NCBI GenBank assembly: GCA_017461045.1
Contig: JAFTZJ010000008.1
Span: 1 to 56,213, forward strand
Source: Lachnospiraceae bacterium
GTDB taxonomy: Bacteria; Bacillota; Clostridia; Lachnospirales; Lachnospiraceae
Length of the DNA: 56,213 nt
Direction: 5' to 3'
Shown here: piece by piece, positions 7,351 to 15,911 of the stretch
How the letters are laid out: each line of letters opens with the position of its first letter
Position numbering within the stretch: position 1 is the stretch's first letter
The notes under the pieces: model-generated
Told to the model about the DNA's origin: nothing
The model's database searches: none
Seen by the model: only the letters and a program-made list of their open reading frames with translations
Translations under genes and position numbers: made by a program

Positions 7351-9780
7351 ATGAATACACCAATTTCTTGGTTAAAAGCATATGTGCCGGATTTAGATGT
7401 GCCGGTAGAGAAATTTGTTGAAGATATTACAATGTCCGGTTCTCATGTGGAAAGCTATGAGAAAAAGGATAAGAATTTAGAGAAAATCGTAGTTGGTAAG
7501 ATTGAGAAAATTGAACGTCATCCGGATGCAGATAAGTTAATTATCTGTCAGGTGAATATTGGAGCAGATGCTCCGATTCAGATTGTAACCGGTGCACCAA
7601 ACGTAAAAGAAGGAGATATGATTCCGACAGTATTAGACGGTGGCAAGGTTGCAGGTGGACATGACGGTGGTCCGTTGCCGGAAAACGGAATTAAAATTAA
7701 GAAGGGTAAATTACGGGGTGTGGAATCCTTTGGTATGATGTGTGCCATTGAAGAGTTAGGTTCTAGCCGGGAGTTATATCCGGAAGCACCGGAAAATGGC
7801 GTATATGTATTCCCTGCAGATGCAGATGTAAAGCCGGGAGATGATGCAATCGAAGCATTAGGTTTACATGATGCAGTTGTGGAATATGAGATTACTTCCA
7901 ATCGTGTAGATTGCTTTAGTATGGTTGGTATGGCAAGAGAAGCAGCAGCTACCTATGGTTTGCCGTTCCATCCGCCGGTAGTGCCGGATACAGTTAAGGG
8001 CGGTGATGTGTTAAACTATGCTTCTGTTGAAGTTGAGGCAACAGATCTTTGCCCAAGATATTGTGCAAGAGTTGTTAAGAACTTAAAGATTGGTCCTTCT
8101 CCAAAGTGGATGCGGGAGCGTTTGGCAGCACAAGGAATCCGTTCCATTAATAATTTGGTTGATATTACCAACTATGTTATGGAAGAATATGGTCAGCCGA
8201 TGCATGCCTTTGATTTGGACACAGTTGCCGGTCATAAGATTGTTGTAAAACGTGCGAAAGACGGAGATACCTTCGTAACCTTAGATGGACAGGAACGCAC
8301 CATGGATTCCGGCGTTTTGATGATTTGTGATGGTGAAAAGGAAATCGGTATTGCAGGTATCATGGGTGGTGCAAATTCCATGGTTACGGATAGCATTTCT
8401 ACCTTGTTATTTGAAGCAGCTTGCTTTGACGGAACCAACATTCGTTTGGCATCTAAGAGAATTGGTCTTCGTACAGATGCTTCTTCTAAGTTCGAAAAGG
8501 GCTTAGATCCGAATCTGGCATTGGAAGCTATCAATCGTGCTTGTCAGTTGGTTGAAGAGTTAGGCTGTGGTGAAGTGGTAGAAGGTGTCATTGACATTTA
8601 CCCAAATCCGGTAGATCCTTGGGAATTGCCGTTTGAACCGGAGAAAATGAACCGCTTATTAGGTATGAATATACCGGAATCTACCATGTTAGAATATTTT
8701 GACCGCTTGGGTCTGACTTATAACAAGGAAACCAATCAGTTAGTAATCCCAACCTTCCGTCAGGATTTACACTGTATGGCTGATTTAGCAGAGGAAGTGG
8801 CTCGTTTGTATGGCTATGACAAACTTCCTTCAGCACTTCCATGTGGAGAGGCAACAGTTGGTAAGAAGTCTTTTGAAATGTTGGTAGAGGACATTGTTCG
8901 TGATGTATGTGAGAACAATGGTTTCTCCGGTGGTATGACTTATTCCTTCGAGAGTCCGAAGGTATATGATAAGTTGTTGATTCCGGAGGATTCTGAATTA
9001 AGAAAGGCCATTGTAATCTCTAACCCATTGGGTGAAGATTTCTCCATTATGAGAACCGTTTCCTTAAATGGTATGATTACCTCCTTGGCAACCAATTATA
9101 ATCGTAGAAATAAAGATGCTCGTTTATATGAAATTGGTAATATCTATATTCCAAAAGCATTACCTTTGACAGAACTTCCGGAAGAACGTAAGAAGCTGAC
9201 ACTTGGTATGTATGGCGAAGGCGATTTCTTTACCATGAAGGGTGTAGTAGAGGAATTGTTCCAGAAGCTTGGATTGTATCAGGCATTTACTTATAATCCG
9301 CAGGGCGGATATCCGTTCTTACATCCGGGTCGTCAGGCTGCTATTCAGAAGGGTGAGGACGTAATTGGTTATATCGGACAGTTACATCCGGAAGTAGTGG
9401 ATAACTATGACATGAAGGGTGAAGCTTATGTAGCAGTGATTGATTTGCCTATGCTGGCATCTCTTGCCACCTTTGATCGTAAGTATGAAGGAATTGCCAA
9501 ATTCCCTGCCAGCACCAGAGATTTAAGTATGGTAATGGATAAGAGTATTTTTGTTGGTCAGATTGAAGAAATTATTAAGAAACACGGCGGTAAGCTGTTA
9601 GAGAGTTATAATCTGTTCGATGTCTATGAAGGTGAACAGGTTGGTGCCGGTAAGAAGTCAGTTGCTTATAGTATGACCTTCCGTGCAAAGGATCGGAATC
9701 TGGAAGCAAATGAAGTAAATGCAATTACAGATAAGATTGTAGAAGCATTAAAGAAGTTAGGCGTAGAATTGAGAGGTTAA
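7351..9780 (+). CDS. pheT: Phenylalanine-tRNA ligase beta subunit
   Basis: Beta chain of phenylalanyl-tRNA synthetase, 809 residues, full length. An N-terminal EMAP-type tRNA-binding domain (about 40-150, with [14 protein letters not shown]) is followed by the B3/B4 editing region ([34 protein letters not shown]), the B5 domain, a degenerate class II core, and the C-terminal anticodon-binding FDX-ACB domain ([13 protein letters not shown] to the end). It lies 65 bases after pheS with an AGGAGG ribosome site and shares its T-box control. A terminator follows directly. Confidence 0.98.
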   Translation: MNTPISWLKAYVPDLDVPVEKFVEDITMSGSHVESYEKKDKNLEKIVVGKIEKIERHPDADKLIICQVNIGADAPIQIVTGAPNVKEGDMIPTVLDGGKVAGGHDGGPLPENGIKIKKGKLRGVESFGMMCAIEELGSSRELYPEAPENGVYVFPADADVKPGDDAIEALGLHDAVVEYEITSNRVDCFSMVGMAREAAATYGLPFHPPVVPDTVKGGDVLNYASVEVEATDLCPRYCARVVKNLKIGPSPKWMRERLAAQGIRSINNLVDITNYVMEEYGQPMHAFDLDTVAGHKIVVKRAKDGDTFVTLDGQERTMDSGVLMICDGEKEIGIAGIMGGANSMVTDSISTLLFEAACFDGTNIRLASKRIGLRTDASSKFEKGLDPNLALEAINRACQLVEELGCGEVVEGVIDIYPNPVDPWELPFEPEKMNRLLGMNIPESTMLEYFDRLGLTYNKETNQLVIPTFRQDLHCMADLAEEVARLYGYDKLPSALPCGEATVGKKSFEMLVEDIVRDVCENNGFSGGMTYSFESPKVYDKLLIPEDSELRKAIVISNPLGEDFSIMRTVSLNGMITSLATNYNRRNKDARLYEIGNIYIPKALPLTELPEERKKLTLGMYGEGDFFTMKGVVEELFQKLGLYQAFTYNPQGGYPFLHPGRQAAIQKGEDVIGYIGQLHPEVVDNYDMKGEAYVAVIDLPMLASLATFDRKYEGIAKFPASTRDLSMVMDKSIFVGQIEEIIKKHGGKLLESYNLFDVYEGEQVGAGKKSVAYSMTFRAKDRNLEANEVNAITDKIVEALKKLGVELRG

Positions 9781-9786
9781 AAATAG

Positions 9787-9830
9787 AATCTGCACAGGTG
9801 GTGACATAATCATATCTGTGCAGATTTTCT
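9787..9830 (+). terminator. Terminator after pheT
   Basis: AATCTGCACAG at 9787-9797 pairs perfectly with CTGTGCAGATT at 9816-9826, followed by TTCT. The U-tract is short, so some read-through into queA is likely. Confidence 0.7.
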
Positions 9831-9847
9831 ATGACAGGAATTGTATT

Positions 9848-10873
9848 ATGAAATTAAGTGATTTTAATTATAATCTTCCGGAGGAGCTGATTGCGCAGGA
9901 TCCTTTGGAAAAGCGGGATAACTCCAGATTGATGGTGCTTCACAAGGATACCGGAGACGTGGAACACAAGCATTTTTATGAGATTATTGATTATTTACAA
10001 GCCGGAGATTGTTTGGTTGTAAACAATACCAAGGTTATTCCTGCACGCTTAATGGGTGTGAAGGAAGGAACCGGAGCATCTATCGAAGTACTTTTGTTAA
10101 AGCGGGTAGAAGAAAAGGTATGGGAAACCTTAGTGAAACCGGGGAAAAAGGCACGGGTAGGTGCCAGAATCAGTTTCGGCGATGGTCTTCTGGTTGGAGA
10201 AGTGATTGATGTGGTAGAAGAAGGTAATCGCCTGATTCGCTTTGAGTATGATGGTATCTTTGAGGAAATTCTAGACCAATTAGGGCAGATGCCACTGCCG
10301 CCGTATATTACCCACCAGTTGCAGGATAAGAACCGCTATCAGACTGTATATGCAAAGCATGATGGTTCTGCTGCAGCTCCGACTGCAGGATTGCATTTCA
10401 CAGAAGAGTTGATGCAACGGATTGAAGCAAAGGGAATCCGAATTGCGAAGGTTACCTTGCATGTAGGTTTGGGAACCTTCCGTCCGGTAAAAGAAGAAAA
10501 TGTCTTAGATCACCATATGCATTCGGAATTTTATATGGTAGATGAAGAGGCAGCACGTATTATTAACGAAACAAAAGCAGCTGGAGGTCGGGTGATTTCT
10601 GTTGGAACTACCAGTACCAGAACTCTGGAATCCGTAGCAGAGATGGATGGACATATTCCGGTAAAGAGTGGATGGACAGATATCTTCATTTATCCGGGAT
10701 ATGAATTTAAGGCTGTGGATTGTCTGATTACCAACTTCCATTTGCCGGAATCTACATTGATCATGCTGGTTTCTGCGTTGGTTGACAGAGAAACAGTATT
10801 GAAAGCGTATGAAACAGCAGTAGAAGAACAATATCGATTCTTTAGCTTTGGTGATGCAATGTTTATTGTATAA
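9848..10873 (+). CDS. queA: S-adenosylmethionine:tRNA ribosyltransferase-isomerase
   Basis: Builds the epoxycyclopentane ring of queuosine on tRNA by transferring the ribosyl part of SAM to 7-aminomethyl-7-deazaguanine. The 341-residue protein carries family hallmarks: [17 protein letters not shown] at the N-terminus, the [14 protein letters not shown] segment, [11 protein letters not shown], and [17 protein letters not shown] near the C-terminus. I choose ATG 9848 because it matches the family N-terminus; the open frame extends to a GTG at 9818, but that lies inside the pheT terminator. No other queuosine genes are present in the window. Confidence 0.97.
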   Translation: MKLSDFNYNLPEELIAQDPLEKRDNSRLMVLHKDTGDVEHKHFYEIIDYLQAGDCLVVNNTKVIPARLMGVKEGTGASIEVLLLKRVEEKVWETLVKPGKKARVGARISFGDGLLVGEVIDVVEEGNRLIRFEYDGIFEEILDQLGQMPLPPYITHQLQDKNRYQTVYAKHDGSAAAPTAGLHFTEELMQRIEAKGIRIAKVTLHVGLGTFRPVKEENVLDHHMHSEFYMVDEEAARIINETKAAGGRVISVGTTSTRTLESVAEMDGHIPVKSGWTDIFIYPGYEFKAVDCLITNFHLPESTLIMLVSALVDRETVLKAYETAVEEQYRFFSFGDAMFIV

Positions 10874-10910
10874 AAAAATCAAAATCGAATAGTAGCTTTG
10901 GCTATTAGGG

Positions 10911-10916
10911 TATAAT
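10911..10916 (+). promoter_or_regulatory. Possible promoter -10 box for the small 11017 gene
   Basis: A perfect TATAAT lies about 100 bases before the small gene start and after the queA stop. No convincing -35 hexamer is seen 17 bases upstream, so this is tentative. Confidence 0.35.
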
Positions 10917-11016
10917 AACTATCTAAGTCGAAAAATTACGAACACTTACGATGGGATTCGAGGCTCATTCAAGGTACAATAAGAGTACAGAACACAGAAT
11001 GAAGGAGCTGAAAATA

Positions 11017-11217
11017 ATGATTCGTTATGCCATGACCGTTTCGAACAGTACCAAGGATGAACAACAGGAATTAACCAGTTATGGACTTCGAGCGATGAAT
11101 GAAAAGGGAGAGGAGTTATTATCCATTCCCAATATCAGCACCAGAGAGGAAGACGTAGCATATTTACTGGACCATTTTAATCAAGTACGAATACAACGAA
11201 ACCGGTTGTATGGTTAA
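11017..11217 (+). CDS. Small conserved-looking protein, possibly DUF6514-like
   Basis: A 66-residue soluble protein starting MIRYAMTVSN and containing YGLRAMNEKGEELLSIPNIS, then a C-terminal helix (REEDVAYLLDHFNQVRI). The strand pattern followed by an IS(T/R)-helix resembles small clostridial proteins grouped as DUF6514, but I cannot confirm that. ATG 11017 is chosen because AAGGAG lies at 11002-11007 with a 9-base spacer; the upstream in-frame extension to 10951 has no ribosome site. Function is unknown. A bidirectional terminator follows. Confidence 0.7.
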   Translation: MIRYAMTVSNSTKDEQQELTSYGLRAMNEKGEELLSIPNISTREEDVAYLLDHFNQVRIQRNRLYG

Positions 11218-11220
11218 ATT

Positions 11221-11258
11221 AAAAAGTTCTTGCACCATTGATGATGCAAGAACTTTTT
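11221..11258. terminator. Bidirectional terminator between the small gene and aroA
   Basis: AAAAAGTTCTTGCA (11221-11234) pairs perfectly with TGCAAGAACTTTTT (11245-11258). It has a U-tract on both strands and serves the convergent genes on either side. Confidence 0.92.
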
Positions 11259-11261
11259 GTC

Positions 11262-12539
11262 TTATAATCGTTCTAAATCCTGGTAGAAATTCGGATAGGA
11301 AATGTTCACGCATTCAGCCCCCTGGATTTCGGTAGTTCCTTCAGCGTTCATACCTGCAATGGCAAAGCTCATAGCAATGCGATGGTCAAGCTTGCTATCA
11401 ATTACCGCGCCATGAAGGGCTTTTCCGCCACGGATAATCATGCCGTCTTCGGTAGCTTCGATATCAGCTCCCATTGCTGACAGGTTTTGAACCATAACAT
11501 CAATGCGGTTCGATTCTTTAACCTTTAATTCTTGTGCGTCTTTGATAATTGTAGTTCCGTTTGCAAAGCAGGCAAGAATGGCTATAATTGGTAGTTCATC
11601 GATTAATTTCGGTATGAGAGCACCTTCGATAACAGTGCCTTTTAAGGAACTGGTGCGAACGGTAATGTCAGCAGTTGGTTCTCCCACGTGGTTTCTAATG
11701 TTGTCCAATGTAATATCAGCCCCCATGGCTTTGCATACATCCAAGATTCCGTCTCTGGTTGGATTAATACCAACATTCTTAATTGTAATGCAAGAATCCG
11801 GAGTGATTAGGCCGGCTACAATAAAATATGCAGCAGAAGAGATATCTCCCGGAACATGAATCTGCTGTGCATCTAAGTGAGATGCCGGTTGAACGGTTGC
11901 AGTTGTGCCGTTACAGCGGATATTAACACCGAAGGATTCAAACATTAATTCTGTATGATTTCGTGAAACATACGGTTCTGTAACACTGGTTTCGCCATCT
12001 GCGTATAATCCGGCTAATAGTATTGCGGATTTTACCTGGGCAGAGGCCACCGGTGATTGATAATGAATACCATGTAAGGTCTTTCCCTGAATTCGAAGAG
12101 GAGCACAGTCATTTCCGTTTATGCTGGTAATATCCGCACCCATTAGGGAAAGAGGAGTCATAATTCGTTTCATTGGACGCTTTTGAATAGAGGCATCCCC
12201 ATTTACAATACTGGTGAAACTTTGGGCTGCCAGAATACCTGACATTAATCGGGTAGTAGTTCCGCTGTTTCCTACATCCAGCACATCTTGCGGAGCTTTT
12301 AGGTTGCGGAGTCCAAGACCATGGATGCGAACGGTATTTGTTGCGGTATTGTTCTCGATTTCTACGCCCATTTTTTGGAAACAGGCGATAGAAGAAAGGC
12401 AATCTGCTCCTTGTAAAAATCCTTGTACCTCCGTTGTGCCATTTGCCAATGCTCCCAGCATAATACTTCTGTGGGAAATGGATTTGTCACCAGGGACTGT
12501 AATTTCTCCTTGTAAGTTATGTTTTTTCGTGAATAACAT
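11262..12539 (-). CDS. aroA: 3-phosphoshikimate 1-carboxyvinyltransferase (EPSP synthase)
   Basis: Sixth step of the shikimate pathway: joins PEP to shikimate-3-phosphate. The 425-residue protein shows the two-domain EPSP synthase pattern: GDKSISHRSIMLGALANG near the N-terminus (substrate-binding Lys, Ser, Arg), GNSGTTTRLMSG (the PEP-binding loop), KRPMKRI, the catalytic Asp in LIPKLIDELPIIAI, and ESNRIDVM plus DHRIAMSFAIAG near the end. It is transcribed after tyrA, 16 bases apart, from the promoter at 13700-13728. AAAGGAC precedes the start. Confidence 0.98.
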   Translation of the reverse strand: MLFTKKHNLQGEITVPGDKSISHRSIMLGALANGTTEVQGFLQGADCLSSIACFQKMGVEIENNTATNTVRIHGLGLRNLKAPQDVLDVGNSGTTTRLMSGILAAQSFTSIVNGDASIQKRPMKRIMTPLSLMGADITSINGNDCAPLRIQGKTLHGIHYQSPVASAQVKSAILLAGLYADGETSVTEPYVSRNHTELMFESFGVNIRCNGTTATVQPASHLDAQQIHVPGDISSAAYFIVAGLITPDSCITIKNVGINPTRDGILDVCKAMGADITLDNIRNHVGEPTADITVRTSSLKGTVIEGALIPKLIDELPIIAILACFANGTTIIKDAQELKVKESNRIDVMVQNLSAMGADIEATEDGMIIRGGKALHGAVIDSKLDHRIAMSFAIAGMNAEGTTEIQGAECVNISYPNFYQDLERL

Positions 12540-12555
12540 TTTGAAAAGTCCTTTC

Positions 12556-13662
12556 TTATCGTTCGTATACGGTATAGCCGGCGTTTCGCAGCAGAGAAGC
12601 AGCGGTTACGGCAGCTTGATTCTCATAGAAGGATACCCGAAGAACACCTTCTTCGTCTTCCCGATTATGAGAGATACCAATATTCTTGAGGTTAATGTTT
12701 GCATCACTAATGCAGTTGATTACACCGGCAATTGCCCCCGGTTCATCCGGGATATCAACAAATATCTCATAATTCATACGAATAACACCGGTTGCATTAT
12801 TAGGAATCGAATCCCTGTATTGTTGTGCTTCGCTGAAAAAGCGATGGATGTATGTACTGTCTTTTTGATGAATGGCTTGTACCATTTGCTGCAAATCTTC
12901 AATATATTCTTCCAAACCGGCAACAATGTTATTGGGATTGCTAAGCAAAATGTGCTCCCAAATAATCGGATTAGAAGAAGCAATTCGTGTAATATCCTTA
13001 AAACCACCGGCAGCTAATTGGCGGAACATGCCCTTTGCATCATCATGCTCCTTGGCCAGATTAACCAGTTCGGATGCGATGATGTGAGGGATATGACTGA
13101 TATAGGCTGTCATTTGGTCATGACGGGCCGGAGAGTAGATAATGGTAATTGCCCCTAAATCCTCAATAAAGGTACTGAATTCATCCACTTTCTCTTGGGC
13201 AACGGAAGCAGAAGGTGTAATGAAATAATAAGCATTTTCAATTAAATGATCATTGGCTGCTTCGTAACCGGAACGTTCTGAACCGACCATCGGGTGTCCG
13301 CCAATAAAGAAATCGCTTAATCCAATATCTAACACTGCTTGATAGATATCGGTTTTAACACTGCCTACATCCGTTAGAATACAGTCCGGTTTTATGAGTG
13401 CTTTTAAGGTTGCTAAATATTCAATGTTATAATGCACCGGTGCACATAAGAAAATGTAATCACATTTTGTAAATGTGGCATCTATCTGTGAAACAGGAGT
13501 GGTAACAGTACCATCCTCCACGGCTGCAGAAAGTGCACTTGCATCTACGTCAAAGGCAATGATTGTATAATCCGGGAAAATACGGCGGATAGACTTGGCA
13601 ATGGAACCACCAATTAATCCAAGACCGATAAATCCAACTGTAAATGATTTTGCTAAATTCAT
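12556..13662 (-). CDS. tyrA: Prephenate dehydrogenase with C-terminal ACT domain
   Basis: Oxidatively decarboxylates prephenate to 4-hydroxyphenylpyruvate for tyrosine synthesis. The N-terminal NAD-binding fold begins VGFIGLGLIGGSIAKSI. The catalytic region includes IGGHPMVGSERSGYEAA, with the conserved His. The helical dimerisation domain covers roughly residues 175-280. An ACT domain (about 295-368, FVDIPDEPGAIAGVINCI) probably binds tyrosine for feedback control. First gene of the tyrA-aroA operon, with its own consensus promoter upstream. Confidence 0.96.
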   Translation of the reverse strand: MNLAKSFTVGFIGLGLIGGSIAKSIRRIFPDYTIIAFDVDASALSAAVEDGTVTTPVSQIDATFTKCDYIFLCAPVHYNIEYLATLKALIKPDCILTDVGSVKTDIYQAVLDIGLSDFFIGGHPMVGSERSGYEAANDHLIENAYYFITPSASVAQEKVDEFSTFIEDLGAITIIYSPARHDQMTAYISHIPHIIASELVNLAKEHDDAKGMFRQLAAGGFKDITRIASSNPIIWEHILLSNPNNIVAGLEEYIEDLQQMVQAIHQKDSTYIHRFFSEAQQYRDSIPNNATGVIRMNYEIFVDIPDEPGAIAGVINCISDANINLKNIGISHNREDEEGVLRVSFYENQAAVTAASLLRNAGYTVYER

Positions 13663-13699
13663 AATGAATTCCTTTCTAATGCTCTTTTGTTCTTTACCG

Positions 13700-13728
13700 A
13701 TTGTATCGCTAAAACTTTAATATGTCAA
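13700..13728 (-). promoter_or_regulatory. Consensus promoter of tyrA-aroA
   Basis: On the minus strand TTGACA (13728-13723), a 17-base spacer and TACAAT (13705-13700). It lies in the 70-base gap between the rsuA-like gene and tyrA. Confidence 0.82.
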
Positions 13729-13732
13729 TGCG

Positions 13733-14437
13733 TTAGTGTAGTAAAGTGTCTAATTCTTGTGCTGTAAGTGACCGATAAGCTCCCGGCGGTAAATCCGAAT
13801 CTAATACTAAGTTACCCATTTGAATACGCTTTAAGTAAGTTACTTCACATCCGATGCCGTGAAACATTCGCTTGACCTGATGGAACTTGCCTTCCTGTAT
13901 GGTAAGATGTGCACTTTGAGGGGACAATAGTTCCAACTTCGCCGGTAATGTGAGTTTATCTTCGCCAATATCCATGCCGTTCGCAAAAGTTTCATAGGCG
14001 ATTTCCGGAATTACAGAATCCACTTCTACATAATAGGTTTTATCAACGTGCTTCTTTGGTGATAATAAGCGATGGGCTAATTCTCCATCATTTGTAATAA
14101 GTAACAATCCTTCAGTATCCTTGTCTAATCGACCTACCGGAAATAAATCAGAATGGGTAGTGTCCTGAATGAGAGAAATCACCGTAGGACTAATATTATC
14201 TGAAGTTGCACTCACATATCCGGCAGGCTTATGTAGCATATAGTACACATAGTCTTCTCTGGCAATGACCTTTCCTTGAAAAAGGACGATATCGGATTCT
14301 GAATGTATCTTTTGGTCCCCGGAAGTAACTGTGGTGCCATTTACGGCTACCATTCCCTTTCGGATATATTGTTTTACCTGACTGCGGGTGCCAATGCCGG
14401 AGTCTGCTAAGTATTTATCTAAACGAATCTGTGCCAT
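13733..14437 (-). CDS. RsuA/RluB-family pseudouridine synthase
   Basis: Converts a specific uridine in rRNA to pseudouridine. An N-terminal S4 RNA-binding domain (IRLDKYLADSGIGTRSQVKQYI, about 1-60) precedes the catalytic domain with the essential Asp in VGRLDKDTEGLLLITNDGE. The C-terminal part has IQEGKFHQVKRMF, usual in this family. The 234-residue length fits RsuA (16S U516) better than the longer RluB. It ends 5 bases from the tyrA promoter and is probably transcribed separately. A GAGG ribosome site precedes the start. Confidence 0.92.
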   Translation of the reverse strand: MAQIRLDKYLADSGIGTRSQVKQYIRKGMVAVNGTTVTSGDQKIHSESDIVLFQGKVIAREDYVYYMLHKPAGYVSATSDNISPTVISLIQDTTHSDLFPVGRLDKDTEGLLLITNDGELAHRLLSPKKHVDKTYYVEVDSVIPEIAYETFANGMDIGEDKLTLPAKLELLSPQSAHLTIQEGKFHQVKRMFHGIGCEVTYLKRIQMGNLVLDSDLPPGAYRSLTAQELDTLLH

Positions 14438-14505
14438 TTTCTTACCTCATTATTGCTTGTTTAAAACTCACAAGTTTCCTATGAATCATTATGACATAGG
14501 CCAAC

Positions 14506-14534
14506 TTGACACGCAAGCGGGAATCTGTTATAGT
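14506..14534 (+). promoter_or_regulatory. Strong promoter of the cell-wall hydrolase gene
   Basis: TTGACA at 14506-14511, a 17-base spacer, and TATAGT at 14529-14534 with a TGn extension (TGT at 14526-14528). The 5' untranslated region would be about 90 bases. Confidence 0.85.
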
Positions 14535-14632
14535 TGGTTTGTAATAAAAATGTAACAATTCATAACAGATTATTAACAGAAATTTCTGACAATTTATGAA
14601 ATGTTTGGAAAAATCTAGATGGAGAAGTTATT

Positions 14633-15793
14633 ATGAGACGAATGAGTTATGTGCAACGTCGGATGATTGGAAGATTAATACTTGGAGTATCAGCGCTGGG
14701 TGTTTTGGCTGGTGGAATTACTTTAATGGTATCCAATAAGCAGTCAAAGAACTTGGAAGCACCGGGTATTCAAATGGCGTCTATGACATCCGTAGAAGGC
14801 AGTGCAGTGTATGAAGGTTTTCTTGAAAGTTCAACAGAATCTGTGGATGTACAGATGGTTGCAACTCAGGAGACATCACCATATGATGGAAAATTTATTG
14901 CAAATGTTACGGATACACTGAATGTTCGTGCAGAGGCAAGTGCCGATTCTGAATTGATTGGAAAACTGTATCCGGGATGTGCCGGTGATATTGTTGGTAC
15001 AGCAGGTGAGTGGACACAGATTACCTCCGGCAATGTCAATGGTTATGTTAAGACCGAGTTCATTGTAACCGGTAAAGATGCAGAACCATTAGCAGAAGAA
15101 CATGGTAAGAATATAGGAACTATTACTGCAGATACCTTGCGTATTCGTCAGGAAGCAAGTACAGATTCTTCCGCTATTGGATTATTGGCAATGAATCAAG
15201 AGGTAACCGTTACAGAAACACTGGATGGTTGGTATAAAATTACTGCAGATGATGGAACCGAAGGATATGTATCCTCTGAATTTGTAACAGTAGAATTCAA
15301 GTTAGGAACTGCGGTTACAATTGAAGAAGAGCGAGAGCGTCTTGTTGCAGAAGAAGCAGCACGTCAGGAACAGGCAAGAGCAGAAGCACTGAGTAATTCA
15401 ACTACAGTAGCTACAACACAGCAGGCTCCGATGGATGCTAGTTATGATGATGCTTATCTTTTGGCTTGTTTAATTAGTATGGAAGCCGGATATGAACCAT
15501 ATGAAGGACAGTTGGCAGTTGCTAATGTTGTTCTGAACCGTTTGAGAAGCGGTCGTTTTGGCGGTACAATGACAGATGTTATTTATGCAAAGGGACAGTT
15601 TCCATCTGTAAACGGAAGCGTTATGGTAGGGTATTTGAACAACGGACCATTGCCACAGGCACAACAGGCAGCGAATGAAGCATTAGCCGGTGTGAATAAC
15701 ATTGGTGATTATATGTATTTCAACAATGTAAAGTATTGTAGTGTGGAATCATATAGTAGCTATACGATTATTGGAAATCACTGCTTCCATTAG
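14633..15793 (+). CDS. Secreted cell-wall hydrolase: two SH3 domains plus SleB/CwlJ-type domain
   Basis: Exported or membrane-anchored peptidoglycan hydrolase of 386 residues. A basic start and hydrophobic segment (about 10-30, LILGVSALGVLAGGITLMV) act as signal or anchor. Two bacterial SH3 domains follow, each with the RxEAS/RQEAS pattern and a GYVK/GYVS end (about 84-145 and 158-220). An Ala/Glu-rich helical linker (about 225-260) leads to a SleB-like hydrolase_2 domain (about 268-386), with the LISMEAGYEPYEGQLAVANVVLNR segment that carries the catalytic Glu. Such proteins are often spore-lytic enzymes, but the SH3 modules suggest vegetative wall binding. It has a consensus promoter and its own terminator. 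Confidence 0.9.
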   Translation: MRRMSYVQRRMIGRLILGVSALGVLAGGITLMVSNKQSKNLEAPGIQMASMTSVEGSAVYEGFLESSTESVDVQMVATQETSPYDGKFIANVTDTLNVRAEASADSELIGKLYPGCAGDIVGTAGEWTQITSGNVNGYVKTEFIVTGKDAEPLAEEHGKNIGTITADTLRIRQEASTDSSAIGLLAMNQEVTVTETLDGWYKITADDGTEGYVSSEFVTVEFKLGTAVTIEEERERLVAEEAARQEQARAEALSNSTTVATTQQAPMDASYDDAYLLACLISMEAGYEPYEGQLAVANVVLNRLRSGRFGGTMTDVIYAKGQFPSVNGSVMVGYLNNGPLPQAQQAANEALAGVNNIGDYMYFNNVKYCSVESYSSYTIIGNHCFH

Positions 15794-15836
15794 TTTTAAG
15801 AAAGAAGATAATTAGTAAATTATAATGATAAGTAGA

Positions 15837-15873
15837 ATAAAGGTGCACTTCAATGAAGTGCACCTTTATTTTG
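15837..15873 (+). terminator. Terminator after the cell-wall hydrolase gene
   Basis: ATAAAGGTGCACTTCA (15837-15852) and TGAAGTGCACCTTTAT (15854-15869) form a near-perfect long hairpin, with an effective CAATG loop, followed by TTTTGTTT. The minus side lacks a good U-tract. Confidence 0.88.
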
Positions 15874-15911
15874 TTTCATATTGAATGATTGTGTGTATTT
15901 CGTTTTTAATA

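Noticed and set aside
14438-14530. Divergent minus-strand promoter for the rsuA-like gene (TTGCGT-17-CATAAT)
   Set aside because: Spacing is right but both hexamers are weak and overlap the strong plus-strand promoter, so I did not list it.
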